Assembly: GCA_013396915.1 (NCBI GenBank)
Contig: VWZL01000265.1
Span: 62,251 to 126,250 of the forward strand
Origin: Stercorarius parasiticus
Taxonomy: Eukaryota; Chordata; Aves; Charadriiformes; Stercorariidae
DNA length: 64,000 bases
Reading direction: 5' to 3'
This document shows, one piece after another, positions 1 through 13,200 of this stretch. The stretch's first letter is position 1. Every line of letters starts with the position of its first letter. The notes beneath the pieces were generated by a model, which did no database searches, was not told the DNA's origin, and saw only the letters and a list, made by a program, of their open reading frames with translations. Made by a program: the position numbers and the translations under genes.

Positions 1-1152
1 GAATTAATTGAACTTCAAGCAGTATGGATTTTTTTTCTTTTTTTGTTTACACCTATATTTTCCTTTTATTCTCTGTGCTGGTTACTACTACTTGGTAGTA
101 CCATGGTCAAGCGATTTAAGTCATTTTACTTTATATGGAGATGTGAAAAATAAGACTCTTGGTAACACGTAAGAATGAACTAAAATAGCAGAAGCTTTAT
201 ATATCCTTCAGAAGAGGAGGTGATATTTTAGCTATCTTAGCCGTTTGCATGGTCAAGTCTAAAAGATCCACGAATGCTGAATCCCACAGAATTAGGTGTC
301 TAGTTGTAAATTCAGAAAAACATCAACAAAAAACTAAAATTCATCCTTCTCATCAGGCTCATTCATCAGTGATAGTGTCTGTAATGTAAGTTAATAATAT
401 AAATCAGGTGAACACAGTGGTTCAGGGAGTGTAAAACTGGTTTTCTAATAGAGAAAGAATCAGAATATTTGTTCAAAAGTGTCGGAAAGTGTTTGTTTTG
501 CTTTTTTTAATAAGCTTCCATTTTAATACCACAAAGAACAGGAAAAGACAACAGTTGCATTTTGCTACTTCATAGGTTATTTTTAGTTATAATAAACTTG
601 CAAGAAATTAATAAACTGTAGTTTAGAGTGCTTTAGACTAACAGTATGGAAAACTTTACTGAGAAGTTTGAATTACCCATTTTAAATGTTGTCTGTGGGA
701 GGTGGTGGTGTGGGTTTTTTTTTTTTTTTCCTGGGGTGGACATTTGTTAGTAGAGGTTTTTCATTAAACACTACTCTGTGCCCCAGAAAATGTGCGGCAG
801 TTTATTTCTAGCTCCTGCGCAGTAAAAGAGGGGGAAATATATATGCAAACAGATGAGTGTGTGTGTGGAAGGAAATAGCATAGTCCAATAGTCCATTGCC
901 TGTCAAAGGCTTACATCCCAGACATAGATATATCACTTTTCACTCTAAAAATTATGGGGGTTTTTTGGTAATATTTTCTCCTTCGCTTGCCTTCCAGATC
1001 TATAGCTCTTTTGATCCTGGCCTAATTGTTTTGGTCCTTGGTTTGCTATTACTTTCCAGATCATTTTGAAATACTTTGTAGTGGTTCTTTTAGCCGCTAC
1101 TGTTCTAGTGTACACGCATTTTTAATTCAGATTTGTAACTTTTATTCAACAG
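1..1152 (+). other. LRBA intron, 3' part
   Basis: AT-rich intronic sequence that ends in acceptor tattcaacag. It holds a T-run at 716-730 and nothing else I can identify. Confidence 0.8.
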
Positions 1153-1250
1153 GATGACAATCTAATGGATGTCTTGCAGTTGCTTGTTGCTCTGATGTCA
1201 GAGCATCCCAGTTCTATGATTCCTGCTTTCGATCAGAGGAATGGATTACA
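1153..1250 (+). CDS. LRBA: LRBA window exon 1
   Basis: The exon is 98 nt, bounded by an acceptor ending in caacag and a gtaagt donor. It encodes 32 codons plus two bases, beginning [20 protein letters not shown]. This is a conserved helical segment of the N-terminal solenoid shared by LRBA and NBEA. The final CA joins a G in the next exon to make Gln. No earlier exon is visible in the 1,152 bases before it. Confidence 0.93.
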
Positions 1251-4200
1251 GTAAGTTTGAATTTTGTAAGTGGGCAAAAGGAAATAGTATTTTGACCATG
1301 CTGTTGCTTGCTAGAATTACCATGAAATCTGAAAGGTCCTCGTCAGTGTATGTGTTGTAATCTTAGACTTCTCATCTTGCGAGATTTTTGTGGCCAGGTG
1401 CTCTTTTGACAAGAGGGGATGTTGGATTTATTATCAGTAAGGACTTTTTAAAGTGTTTTTATTTATTTAATGTTTCCAAGCTGTCAGTCAGGCTAAAACA
1501 GTTAGTGATAATTTGAGTTAGTCCATACATAGATGTTAAGTCTTCATCACTAAAGACTAGTGCTTAGTCTTTAGCCTCCCAGTCTTGCATGTGTTTTAGA
1601 ACTGAAAGTGGGCTGCCAAAAATTGGTTCAGATTTCTTCTGATCTTTGTTAGCTTTCTNNNNNNNNNNNNNNNNNNNNNNNNNNNNNNNNNNNNNNNNNN
1701 NNNNNNNNNNAATGTGTAAAACATTATGGGATTTTTGCAGAAGAAACCTTTTATTTGTTTAAATTTAGTGCTTTGTGGTATGGATTGTTCACAATCTGTT
1801 TTTCCTAACAAACAGAAAAATTTTGTTTAACACTATTGTGAGAGAAAAGTAGGGAAAGTAGCAAATTCTACTAACAGTAAAAGCACAAGAGAAGATCTGC
1901 TAGAAGAAGACTAAGTTATGACTCTGATTTTGTGTTGTGGCTCTCAGAGGGTGGTCACATCATTGAACTTTTCTAACTTGAAATGAACCTGCAGGGACAT
2001 AGTGAGGGGGGGAAAATTGGAACAGGCAAACAAATGTAAGAACTATTCCTAGAAGGGTATGTGGAGTAGTAATTCTCTTGCTGTTGTAGAGTCTCATTTC
2101 ATACATTTTGTTGCACCTATTGGTTAACCCCTATTTATACATATATTTTTTTCAGTTGCCCTTTCTCAAGAGACAACATTCAGGCACGTTCATAATTGTT
2201 TTCTTCCCTTTTTAGTGGTGGGCTGATTTTTTTTTTTTTAACCCATTTTCTTCAGCTTTGACTTCATTTGTATGGTAATGTATTTTGCTATGGAACCTAA
2301 TAAAAACTCTAAATAATAAAGTATTTGAATGTCATGTTGGGTCTCCAATGCAATATGTTTGTTTTTATTTAACAACTGGCAGTAGACATTTTCTTTTTTA
2401 TTAACTAGTATATGGGCAAGTCAGTATGAATAGTGAGTCCGCAGTGAGAAATCACTTTGTTTTCTTGTCTCGTTTGTTACTTTCCTTGATCCTGGATTGT
2501 CTCCAGTCACTTAACGGGTTGTTTGTATGCTTATCGATATGTCTACTTTTTGCAATTAAAACACCATATACTTGAAATTTAAAATTTACAAAGCTTTATA
2601 AATATTTGGAGTTTTTTAACAATTAAAACCTTAAAAGTAACCAATCTAATGAAGAAGGAATAAGTGTAAGGAAATTTTTTTTCCTATGCAATTAGGTCAC
2701 CCTCATACTNAATGTTTCCAAGCTGTCAGTCAGGCTAAAACAGTTAGTGATAATTTGAGTTAGTCCATACATAGATGTTAAGTCTTCATCACTAAAGACT
2801 AGTGCTTAGTCTTTAGCCTCCCAGTCTTGCATGTGTTTTAGAACTGAAAGTGGGCTGCCAAAAATTGGTTCAGATTTCTTCTGATCTTTGTTAGCTTTCT
2901 TTCCTTTTTTTTTTTTTTTTNTATTGTGAGAGAAAAGTAGGGAAAGTAGCAAATTCTACTAACAGTAAAAGCACAAGAGAAGATCTGCTAGAAGAAGACT
3001 AAGTTATGACTCTGATTTTGTGTTGTGGCTCTCAGAGGGTGGTCACATCATTGAACTTTTCTAACTTGAAATGAACCTGCAGGGACATAGTGAGGGGGGG
3101 AAAATTGGAACAGGCAAACAAATGTAAGAACTATTCCTAGAAGGGTATGTGGAGTAGTAATTCTCTTGCTGTTGTAGAGTCTCATTTCATACATTTTGTT
3201 GCACCTATTGGTTAACCCCTATTTATACATATATTTTTTTCAGTTGCCCTTTCTCAAGAGACAACATTCAGGCACGTTCATAATTGTTTTCTTCCCTTTT
3301 TAGTGGTTGGCTGATTTTTTTTTTTTTAACCCATTTTCTTCAGCTTTGACTTCATTTGTATGGTAATGTATTTTGCTATGGAACCTAATAAAAACTCTAA
3401 ATAATAAAGTATTTGAATGTCATGTTGGGTCTCCAATGCAATATGTTTGTTTTTATTTAACAACTGGCAGTAGACATTTTCTTTTTTATTAACTAGTATA
3501 TGGGCAAGTCAGTATGAATAGTGAGTCCGCAGTGAGAAATCACTTTGTTTTCTTGTCTCGTTTGTTACTTTCCTTGATCCTGGATTGTCTCCAGTCACTT
3601 AACGGGTTGTTTGTATGCTTATCGATATGTCTACTTTTTGCAATTAAAACACCATATACTTGAAATTTAAAATTTACAAAGCTTTATAAATATTTGGAGT
3701 TTTTTAACAATTAAAACCTTAAAAGTAACCAATCTAATGAAGAAGGAATAAGTGTAAGGAAATTTTTTTTCCTATGCAATTAGGTCACCCTCATACTGTT
3801 AAGTCAAGCAGGGAAATGGATAATATTGCTTGAATGAACATTGTATCGTGGGCTGTCTCATTCTTTTGGTTCTATAGTTACTGTGGCTGCAGCTTTCTCC
3901 AGGATAAGTTATTTGTTATAGATAAATGGTTTTTTAATCACTCCTGGGTTTTCACTTACATTCTAGGATAGAACTAGATTTTTTTTTGTCTTAGCTAAGG
4001 TATCTTGGGTAATATTTGTATGTAAAAGTGAAGGAATACATAGCTAGTGATGAGTGCTCAGTTATATATAGATAAGGCCTAAAAACTTGAATAAGTCCTT
4101 TGAACTCTTTACAACTGGCTGATCTAAAATGCAATATTGGGATATTTTTTGAAAGATTCAAGCATCATTGACATTATTATTATTTTTTCCCTTCCTCCTA

Positions 4201-7200
4201 CTAAAGTGATATAAATTTCCTCAAAAATTTATTCAGAAAATATTCACGGTGAAGGCTGAGTACTGTGCCTTCTGTTCCAATATAATTTCATGGAGCATTA
4301 GGAAATCTTTATTTTTTTCAGAGAGAGCTTACTAGTCCATGTAGGTACAAGCTAAATCACATTTCAAAAATTCAGAGATCTGTCCAATACCATGAAGCAT
4401 AGCCCAACTAAAATCAGATGGTGACATGGTCATAAGCACTTTACTGTCTAAAAGGTAGGCAATGAATGAAATTACATGTAACTGATAAATATATTTAGAT
4501 GTCTTATGTTTCTATGGGAGATTTACAAGGATCAAAAACTTGCATTTGTTATTCTTCACATTGACAGAAGGCCAATATTAGAATTTTTCACTGTGTAAAT
4601 ACAATTCATTTAATAAAAGATTAAGCTTTAATGTACCGCAAATAAATGTTTGAGAAGTTAAGTCCCATTTATTTTTATTTGGGGAGTGGAAGGCATAGAT
4701 GCCCGTGATGAGATCTGTGCAATATTACAGATTGAATTGGTAATGTCAAATATATTTAAGGTTACTGGACGCTTCCAATTGTTTATTAATTTACCAGACT
4801 TTCATCGGTTACATTGACACTTTCCTTGCTGTGTTTGTAACTCTCATTTTCTTCCTTGGGAAAACTTTGGCTAGAACTGTTCAGCTAGTTAAGTTTAGTA
4901 CTTTGCTACAGACATGCCCCTTGCTCCCTTCGGCTTTCTTCTTAAACCTTCTCAGTGAAGAATCATAAGCGGGTGTAGAGCATAATCATAAGGAGGTGAA
5001 GAGCAGAAACTGATGTAGGTGAAATGAGAAGGATGCCTCCTGACTTCTTGTCTTCCTCTATCCCTCCTGAGGGAGCAGCAGGGCACACAGGTTTCAAATA
5101 GTAGCGCTAGTAATAAATTCCCCTAAATACTAAAACAATTGTGTGTGTAGTTTTCTGGACAAAATATCAGATTGAGACAATTCTCAGTATCGGAATTGCA
5201 GCAGCTTTTCACAACATGTTTTATGTATTGATATTTGGGGGATACTTAAATTTGATTAAAAATCTCTGAATGTAAAATCACAAACTATTGCGCCGTTAAC
5301 AGAAACATCATGCCGGTTTTTGTAATCTCATTAATAGTCATTCTTTTAAATTTGAAATTTTATTTGCAGTCTACTGCAGTTAATTTGTCATTCCAAAAAT
5401 TGCTGTGTATTTCAACTATTTTAGGAAGCCTTGTGTTCTCTCCACTTAGGGTTGTTTACAAGCTTTTAGCATCACGAAGTGAAGGCATCAGGGTGCAAGC
5501 TCTGAAAGTGATGGGATATTTCTTAAAGCATCTCGCTCCAAAGTAAGTACTGGTTTAGGTCTTAGAACAAAACTCCCAAAAAAGAAGGAAGAAAGGTAGG
5601 TTGTGACACGTATATGGCTTTATTATTTTGTGTGTATATTATTTGGTGTGTACACATACACATGTATGTAAAGTTAAAAAAAAAAAAGGCTATGTTTGAG
5701 CTTTATCACTCAATATTCTTCACTGAATAGGAGCTACTGTTCTTCAGGTACCCTTCCATTTGTTTGTCATTAATACATTTCTGATGTGGTGGAATTACTT
5801 GTTATGGGCAACTAGTCTCCAGGCATCATCACTTACCAAGTTTGTTTAATACTTACTTGCAGTATGGCTGCCTGCTTTTTAAAGTGGTCTTTTTCCATAA
5901 TTCCACTGAAACCGGTAGCAAGAATTAGACTGGTGAGACTGAATCCCGTGTTACTTACTGAGAGCTAGGTTTACTGCGTCTCCAGGTGACTGCAATAGCA
6001 GGTAACTGTTGAGATCGCTGTCCATGGTTGTATTTTTTGAGTGAAATGAGGACAAAGATGCCCTTTCCCTGGTGTTTATCAAGCAATCCCCAAGGGTGTG
6101 TTTCAGCTTTTTGGGCCCATGGGTGTGGACTGCATTTATGGAAGAAAGTTAGCTGTCTTCTGTCTGTCTTCAGGGAATGACTTGTCCTTTCAGAATTTGA
6201 ATCCTTGCCCTTTTCCTTAACCAAAAGCGAAAGACTTAAAGAACAAAAAAGTTCCTGGTGCTTTTGTATTTCTTGAGGCACACTTTTTTCCCCCTAAAGC
6301 AAGTTAAATATGTAAGTTTATTTTATCTTTCTGTACTATTTTAGGAGAAAAGCTGAAGTCATGCTTGGACATGGATTGTTCTCTCTGTTGGCTGAAAGGC
6401 TGATGCTTCAGACAAGCTTAATCACCATGACCACATACAACGTCCTATTTGAGGTAGTAATATACTGTAGTTAGGATCCAATCTTCCTAATTACTTGTAA
6501 GACATTGTTAGAAAATTGCTTACATATTTGTGCTGATATGTTCCAGATGACATTAAATCTTAGCGTGATGCAGCTGAGTGCTGCTTTTTTTTTTTCCCTT
6601 TTTCCCCCAAGCTCACTACTTGAGTTGGTCGTCATTCCCTCCCTCTCCCCCCTGCCCTTAACTTGGTTATGCTCATTATGAACAATTCTGGAAAATGAGT
6701 AACCTGAATGTCTCAAGCAGACACTCATATATATGTGGAATTTTATTATGGCAATGATCTTGCCGTATGATGATTGTTTTGGTTAGATTCGGGCTTCTCT
6801 TCCAATGTATTTAAAATAACAGTGTGCGCTTAAAAGAAAGCACAAAAACTAGTTTAGAGTAAAATTTTAGGAACGGGATGAAATAAATTATCAAGAAAGA
6901 GAACAAGTGGATTTTTTGGTTAATTTTTAGAACCATGGTGAAATAGTGATGGTACTGTATGAAGGATGTATCCAAATATTTTTCAGTAAGCTGTCTTTAT
7001 GAACATTGATATGGCATCTTTTTCTTTCTTGCTAGATTCTGACTGAACAGATTTGCACTCAAGTGATACATAAACAACATCCTGACCCAGATTCAACAGT
7101 GAAGATACAAAATCCTCGTAAGAATGATACACATTTCGAAGTGCTATCATAAGAAAAGTCTGATATAAAAAAAAAACACATGAAAAAGCTTATTAATTAC

Positions 7201-10200
7201 ATCCACCAGTCTTAATTCTGATCTCAGTTTTACATTGTTTTTCATAGAAAAGAAAGATAACGTGCATTTAGTTGGAGTTATTTAGGAAGTATGTCTCTAT
7301 AGCTTTTTGAAAGATTTTTTATGTGTCTAAATGTGTATGTAGTTCATAACTCACCCTTTTTGGCTGTGCAGTCATGTTATGAAATGGTTTTTCAATAATT
7401 GCATGCACAGCGTACTTTGATTTAGTACATGTTAAGGTTCCAGCAAAATTCTGATTGCATTATTTAGTGATGTCAGACTAAATTACCTGAAATATGGGAA
7501 CAGCCTTTATCTTAAATTACATTTAGTACGACAACGCTAGATGGAAAGTAGGAAAAATGTATCTGCTCACTGTTTTGGTAAGCTAACTTTATGGGAAATA
7601 TCTTGATATGAAACTTCAGATGTCTTTTGAACTAAGAGAAAATACTGATCTCCTTTCCTGAATTATATGCATTATTAACGTGCTCTGTATATAATACGAT
7701 GGACTTATGATAGCTTTGGGAGTTCATTTTTTCTGGAGAAATAATAGATTTTTTACTTTCACAGCTGCTTTGTCATTAAATGTAGGTCATAGTTGTGGGT
7801 TTGCTTGATGTGGAAAGTGGGGGAAGAGAAAGGAAAGCAAAGTAGATACACAGGAAAGAAATCCGGTTGCAGTATGCCATTTGCCTTCTGGTAAATCTGT
7901 AAGAAGTAAGAAATGTGATGAGATTTCTGTTACTTAAGATTTTTTTAAGTTGACAGTCACTGCTGTGGGTAATACAGTTATTTGTAGTGTGAGGTACGAG
8001 TCTGGAATTATCTAGATCTAGTAGGAAAAGTGACTTCTAGAGTACCTTTTTAAGATCAGTGCTAATATCAAATAAAGAACTTATCTTTTTAAAGAAATTG
8101 TACAAGGTGAACTGAAACTATCACAGTGGCTGTGTTAAAATTGTGCCCTAATTTGTTTACACAGTTAACTTTTTTAAAGTAACAAGAAGAGTGACTGCCC
8201 CACTGCTTCAAAAAATAGAATGTACCCACAATTTTGACTGTCTCCTAAAAATACAGAAAACGCTATGCTCATAAGAGATGAAATTTTATATCGGGAAGGT
8301 TTTGCCCCCTTTTTCAAACTTTTTTAATAACAGAAATTGCTATGTGTAATTGGAAGTTGTTCACATTCGTCAAAAATTCAGAAATATTAAGGTAGAGCAA
8401 AGTCTATGCATTTTTCTCATATATTGATTTTATAACGGATGCATTGTATTATGTGAACTTCCTTAGAAAAAGGTTCTAACAGATTCAGGTAGCTTGTCAT
8501 TTGTCATGCAGTAACATTCATCTTGCTTAAACCTGATAATTCAAAAAAATTTCAGAATAATTTAACTTGTATTCCATTTTCTTCAGCTGTGTAGGCCTGC
8601 AAATCCCCTGATGGTGACCAGGTTTGAGGTGCCTTGGACGAAGGGATTTGTATTAGTAAAATACTCAAATAGAGATGGGCTTTTTCTCAGTATAAATCTG
8701 TGTTATGTGGCGTCACTTTTCTTGTACAAACAACGTTGGAAGATGTCCTTTGTTTTATGTTGTGCTTAATACTAATATTTTGTTGCTCATGAACTGTTTT
8801 ACAGAGATTTTGAAGGTTATTGCAATCCTGCTACGTAATTCTCCACAGTGTCCAGAAGCTCTGGAGGTTCGGCGAGCCTTTCTTTCAGATATGATTAAAC
8901 TATTTAATAACAGCAGAGAAAACAGGAGGTAAGGTAGCTTGCTATATGCACATGTATACAAAGTAACAAGGTCTTCTGGTAAATTAGGCTCATTAAGCAG
9001 GTATAGCTCATTGCTGTTTGGCAAATTCTATACTCTAGTATAGTCTTCAATATGTAAAATTAGAGAAGCTTGCACATAGCAATTATTTTAAACATGTTGA
9101 ATTCCTGACTTAGCTGACGTATATTTCTCAGATATGTTTCGAAATTTCATTAAATAGCACGTACGTATTTTGCAGGAGTTTGTTGCAGTGCTCGGTCTGG
9201 CAGGAGTGGATGCTTTCCCTTTGCTGTTTTAATCCAAAGACTTCTGAGGAACAGAAGATAACGGAGATGGTGTATACCATATTTCGAATTTTGCTCTACC
9301 ATGCGATCAAATATGAGTGGGGTGGCTGGCGTGTTTGGGTGGATACACTGTCGATCACACATTCAAAGGTGAGTGTTTCAAACAGTTGGGAAATTTCGTT
9401 ACACTGTGTATTTAGATTTAGAGCCTTAAAGTGCTGTATTGTACAGTAAGATCGTCTTGAAGTGAAGGTCAGTGGTTAAGCTCAGTGTTTATATCTGTAA
9501 CTGGGCATAACGTTCAAATATTTGACAATTAAATGTTAATTTTGTTGTTTGAACACAAGTCTTTTTTTGTTGTCGCTCAAATTGTGATAGTACTAGTCTA
9601 TACTGAAAATGGCACAAATTTTCAAAAATGAGATAATCAAATTTCAGGAGCATTTCTGAAAAATTTTAGTGTTGGTTTCAGTTTTTAATGATGGCAGGAA
9701 CACAAGGTGGCGCACCATATCTATTCATAAACAAAAATACCTTTTAGTAACATCAAAAGGCTGTAACACAAACCAGTAAAAAGCAAAGAAATCAAAGTTA
9801 AGACAGATGTTTCATCTCTTAAGCTGTCATGGAATACAGGGTAAGAACGCAAATCCTTGCAGTATGAATGAGACTATTACCCTTCGTTATTCTTCTGTCT
9901 GATCTTTTGTTGTTAAAACCAGAATTACATCATAAAAGTTATTAGTGGATTTTTGAACGAGGCCCAGTAGTATAAAAGATAACTGCCCTGCCTTATTCTG
10001 AAAAAAAGTGAGGCCAACGTGAGCCTCCGTAATTATTCTGGCTTATCAGAAATATTTACCTAAAATGAATTAAATTATCAATGATACATTTCTAAATGTG
10101 TGCAATTTAACTGAGTGAAAAGGACATCTGTGAATCCTAGAGATCGCTTTATGATTCTAAGGAATTGTTAGCATTTCTGAGGTCCTTGATTTTTGTATGA

Positions 10201-13200
10201 TTTTTTTCTCAAAAAAAGTTATTCTGCAGACAGCAACAATAGTGTTATTTTGCAGTTCTGTTTATCGCATTCATAGATCGATAGTGGATTATTGGGCTAT
10301 GGGGAGACAAATGTAGAAATCTATATAATAAAAGTGTGTGAAATAATATCATTAAATAGTCACTTAGCTAAATGGAATCCAGGTGCAAAGAAGCCAGGGT
10401 CAAATTTTAACCCTTACAGAGATCACAGTTGTTGAAATATCCTTAATTTTCTTTTGTGTCAGCTCTGCAGTTTTCAAAAAACCTGTTTCCTCTCTTTCCC
10501 CCAAGATGCAGAGGACATGGGTGGAGTAGATTGTACGGCAAGCTGTAGCCAGAGTAAAGATCCCTAACGTGCTTTTATAGAAACTGGCATAATTTCAAGC
10601 ATTTCTGTGCTTGCTGGGGAGCTGCCTGTCCCTGGGGAAAGGTGGAGAGGGGAGCGAAGGAAGACCACCTTTCTACCTCTGTTATAGAGCTTTGGTGTAT
10701 TGAATTTAGGAATTGTCCAGCACGTTGTCTTATAAGCTGTAGTTCTGTTCTTAGCCTCTTTTTGTAAGATAATGTGATGTCGGAAACCTCATTTAAACAG
10801 CTTCTATGTCAAAATGGTTATATGGATTTTTGGTCGTTATCTTCAGTGACTTAATGTGGCTAATCAATGGAGTAGAGTTCATAGAGGAAAAACCAAGATT
10901 TTATTGTGATGCCAAGGCCAAACGTTAAGGGAAAAAAAAGAAACAATTTTAGAAAATACTGAAAAAATTGAGATACAGATAATGTTACTTTGGATTTTTA
11001 TTTTTTTTTTAAATCTGTGTTTTTTTGCAATATTGTAATGAATGGATATTAGGAAAATTTTTTTACACTGAAGGGGTTATTAAGCATTGGAACAGGCTGC
11101 CCAGGGAAGTGGCTGAGGCGCCATCCCTGGAGGTATTTAAAAGACGAGTAGACATAGTGCTTAGAGATATGGTTTAGTGATGGGGTTTGTCAGAGTTAGG
11201 TTGATGGTTGGACTACATGATGTGAAAGGTCCCTTCCAACCTAGGCAATTCTATGATTCTACGACGTGCTTCACTTTTTGTGTTTCTCATTTTGGTTCCT
11301 GGCATGCTGACACAGTGAGGTATCCTTGGTTGTACAAGTAACTTCCTGCGTCACTTTTCTCAAGTCTAACTCTGTTGGCTTTCTGGTCAATATGTAAGGA
11401 CTGTTTGTTCTTCCAGCCTGCTTTAGAGGGAGCTGAACAATGAATGGCAAGGTTAGAAGTGTGTGAGCGTGGGCAGAGCTAGTGGCAGAATGGTGGTGTA
11501 ATTTTAAATGAATCATAGAGGAGTTCATTTTGTTTTGATGCTAGTGCTAATAATGTCCAGTTCCAGAAGCCTAAACAAAAATGATTAAGCAACAAAAGCA
11601 CCCAGAAACTAACTTAACAATAGTGATATGAATGATGATGCAATAATCAAGGATTTAAAAATTTGATTTTTTCACCTTTATTATGCATTTGCCATTTAAA
11701 CTTTTTTATAAATAATACATGCAATTTATGCAACTAATAATATAAAGCTAGATGATGTTTTCATAACTACCTTTTAATCACATAAGCATAAACTAGGATA
11801 AATCACAGAAAAAGTTCTTTGTGGTAAAACCTTCCTAATCGCTTGAAAAATGTCCATATAAACTGATATTAATATCTAATGATAATGAATTTTTAATCCG
11901 TCTAATTTTAGTGATTTTGAATGCTTTTCTATCCTGTTAACACCAGCATTGAGATTCATATAGATTCACACATAACATAGTGTAGACATAAGTCAGTGGA
12001 CAAATTGTTCGATGCTAAGTGCATCTCAGATGTTTTTGATTTCTAGCAGGCTTTCAAAGTAATGGGGGAATTATGGGAACAAAAATATGTCCTTAACATT
12101 GCTAAGAGAATAACCAATTTGTGTTTTTATTATTTCATCTCTAATTGTATTGGGTTACTGCTTGTTTTTCCTTTTTACAGCCCTTTGCGCCATTCTTGCC
12201 GCTAATTTATAACACCATTCTATGATAAAGAACTAGCGTATAAAGGACTAGTGTTACAGAATTGGATAGGTTTTGCAGAGCTACACATCAAGATACATGC
12301 AGCTGCTATAAAAAGCCAAAGAAACTCAATTGCGATTTTATTGTCCAGTTTGATAGATTTCCTGCCACCTTTGTAGCAGGGAAGCTGTTTGTCACTGTAA
12401 CCCTTTCCTCCAACAGCTGCACAACATTTTATAAGCAGCAACGGCTTTTCTAGCATAATTGCACTGCATTGGTTTCCTTGCGCCCAAGATTTAGAAGGTG
12501 TGTGTAACCTTTTTAAAGCCAAATTTCTTAGTATTACTCATGTATTTTGCTCATTTCCATATTATATTTTTTGATGTTTTCTGAATGTTCACACAGTGTA
12601 TACAAAGGTGTTTAATCTGTGGCTTCTAGTTCAATAAAAATGTTAATAAAAAAATTAAATAAAATCAAAAACTAATTAATAGTTCTAACTGGCCAGTGCT
12701 CAATTCATGAGAACATCTTAAGAACTCCTGGTTTTTAAACCTTGTAACCATGCGAGCTAGTCCTCAGATTTTATCTGTCTAGCCATGTTACTTTGTAGAC
12801 AGGACCAATGATTTGGGGGTTAATAATAGGAAACAAGTAAAGAATGGTGGACAACTTGCCTTTTTGACCTTTCAGCTTCCCCAAGTTTTAAAAGAATACG
12901 ATGATTTACACAGTATAATACATTCCTAAATTATCTGAATGTTTAAACTACTGGGAATAAGTAACATTTGCTTGTTTCAGACCCTTAAATACATTTTACA
13001 ACTAAAAAGTTGCTTCGTGTTACCATGTGATTCGGTTAAAGAGAAGATATTTGGGTAAATTCTGATTAATATCTTTTCTTTTTAGCGGTGCAAGAAATTT
13101 TATTGAGTAAGACTCAGAAAGGTTAATATATATATATATATATGAGCTAAAGTTTTATTGCTATAAGTGGAAATTGCTGCATGAGTGGAAAAATTTTGTT

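Larger units (their letters stand above)
1251..5449 (+). other. LRBA intron containing an apparent assembly duplication
   Basis: This intron is inflated by the repeated block at 1469-3797 described separately. Outside that block I see only AT-rich sequence. The true intron is probably about 1.1 kb shorter. Confidence 0.85.

Noticed and set aside
5310..5449. Upstream extension of exon 2 from an ATG as an alternative LRBA start
   Set aside because: The family similarity starts exactly at the splice acceptor and the extension has an intron-like, T-rich translation. Not impossible, but unsupported.
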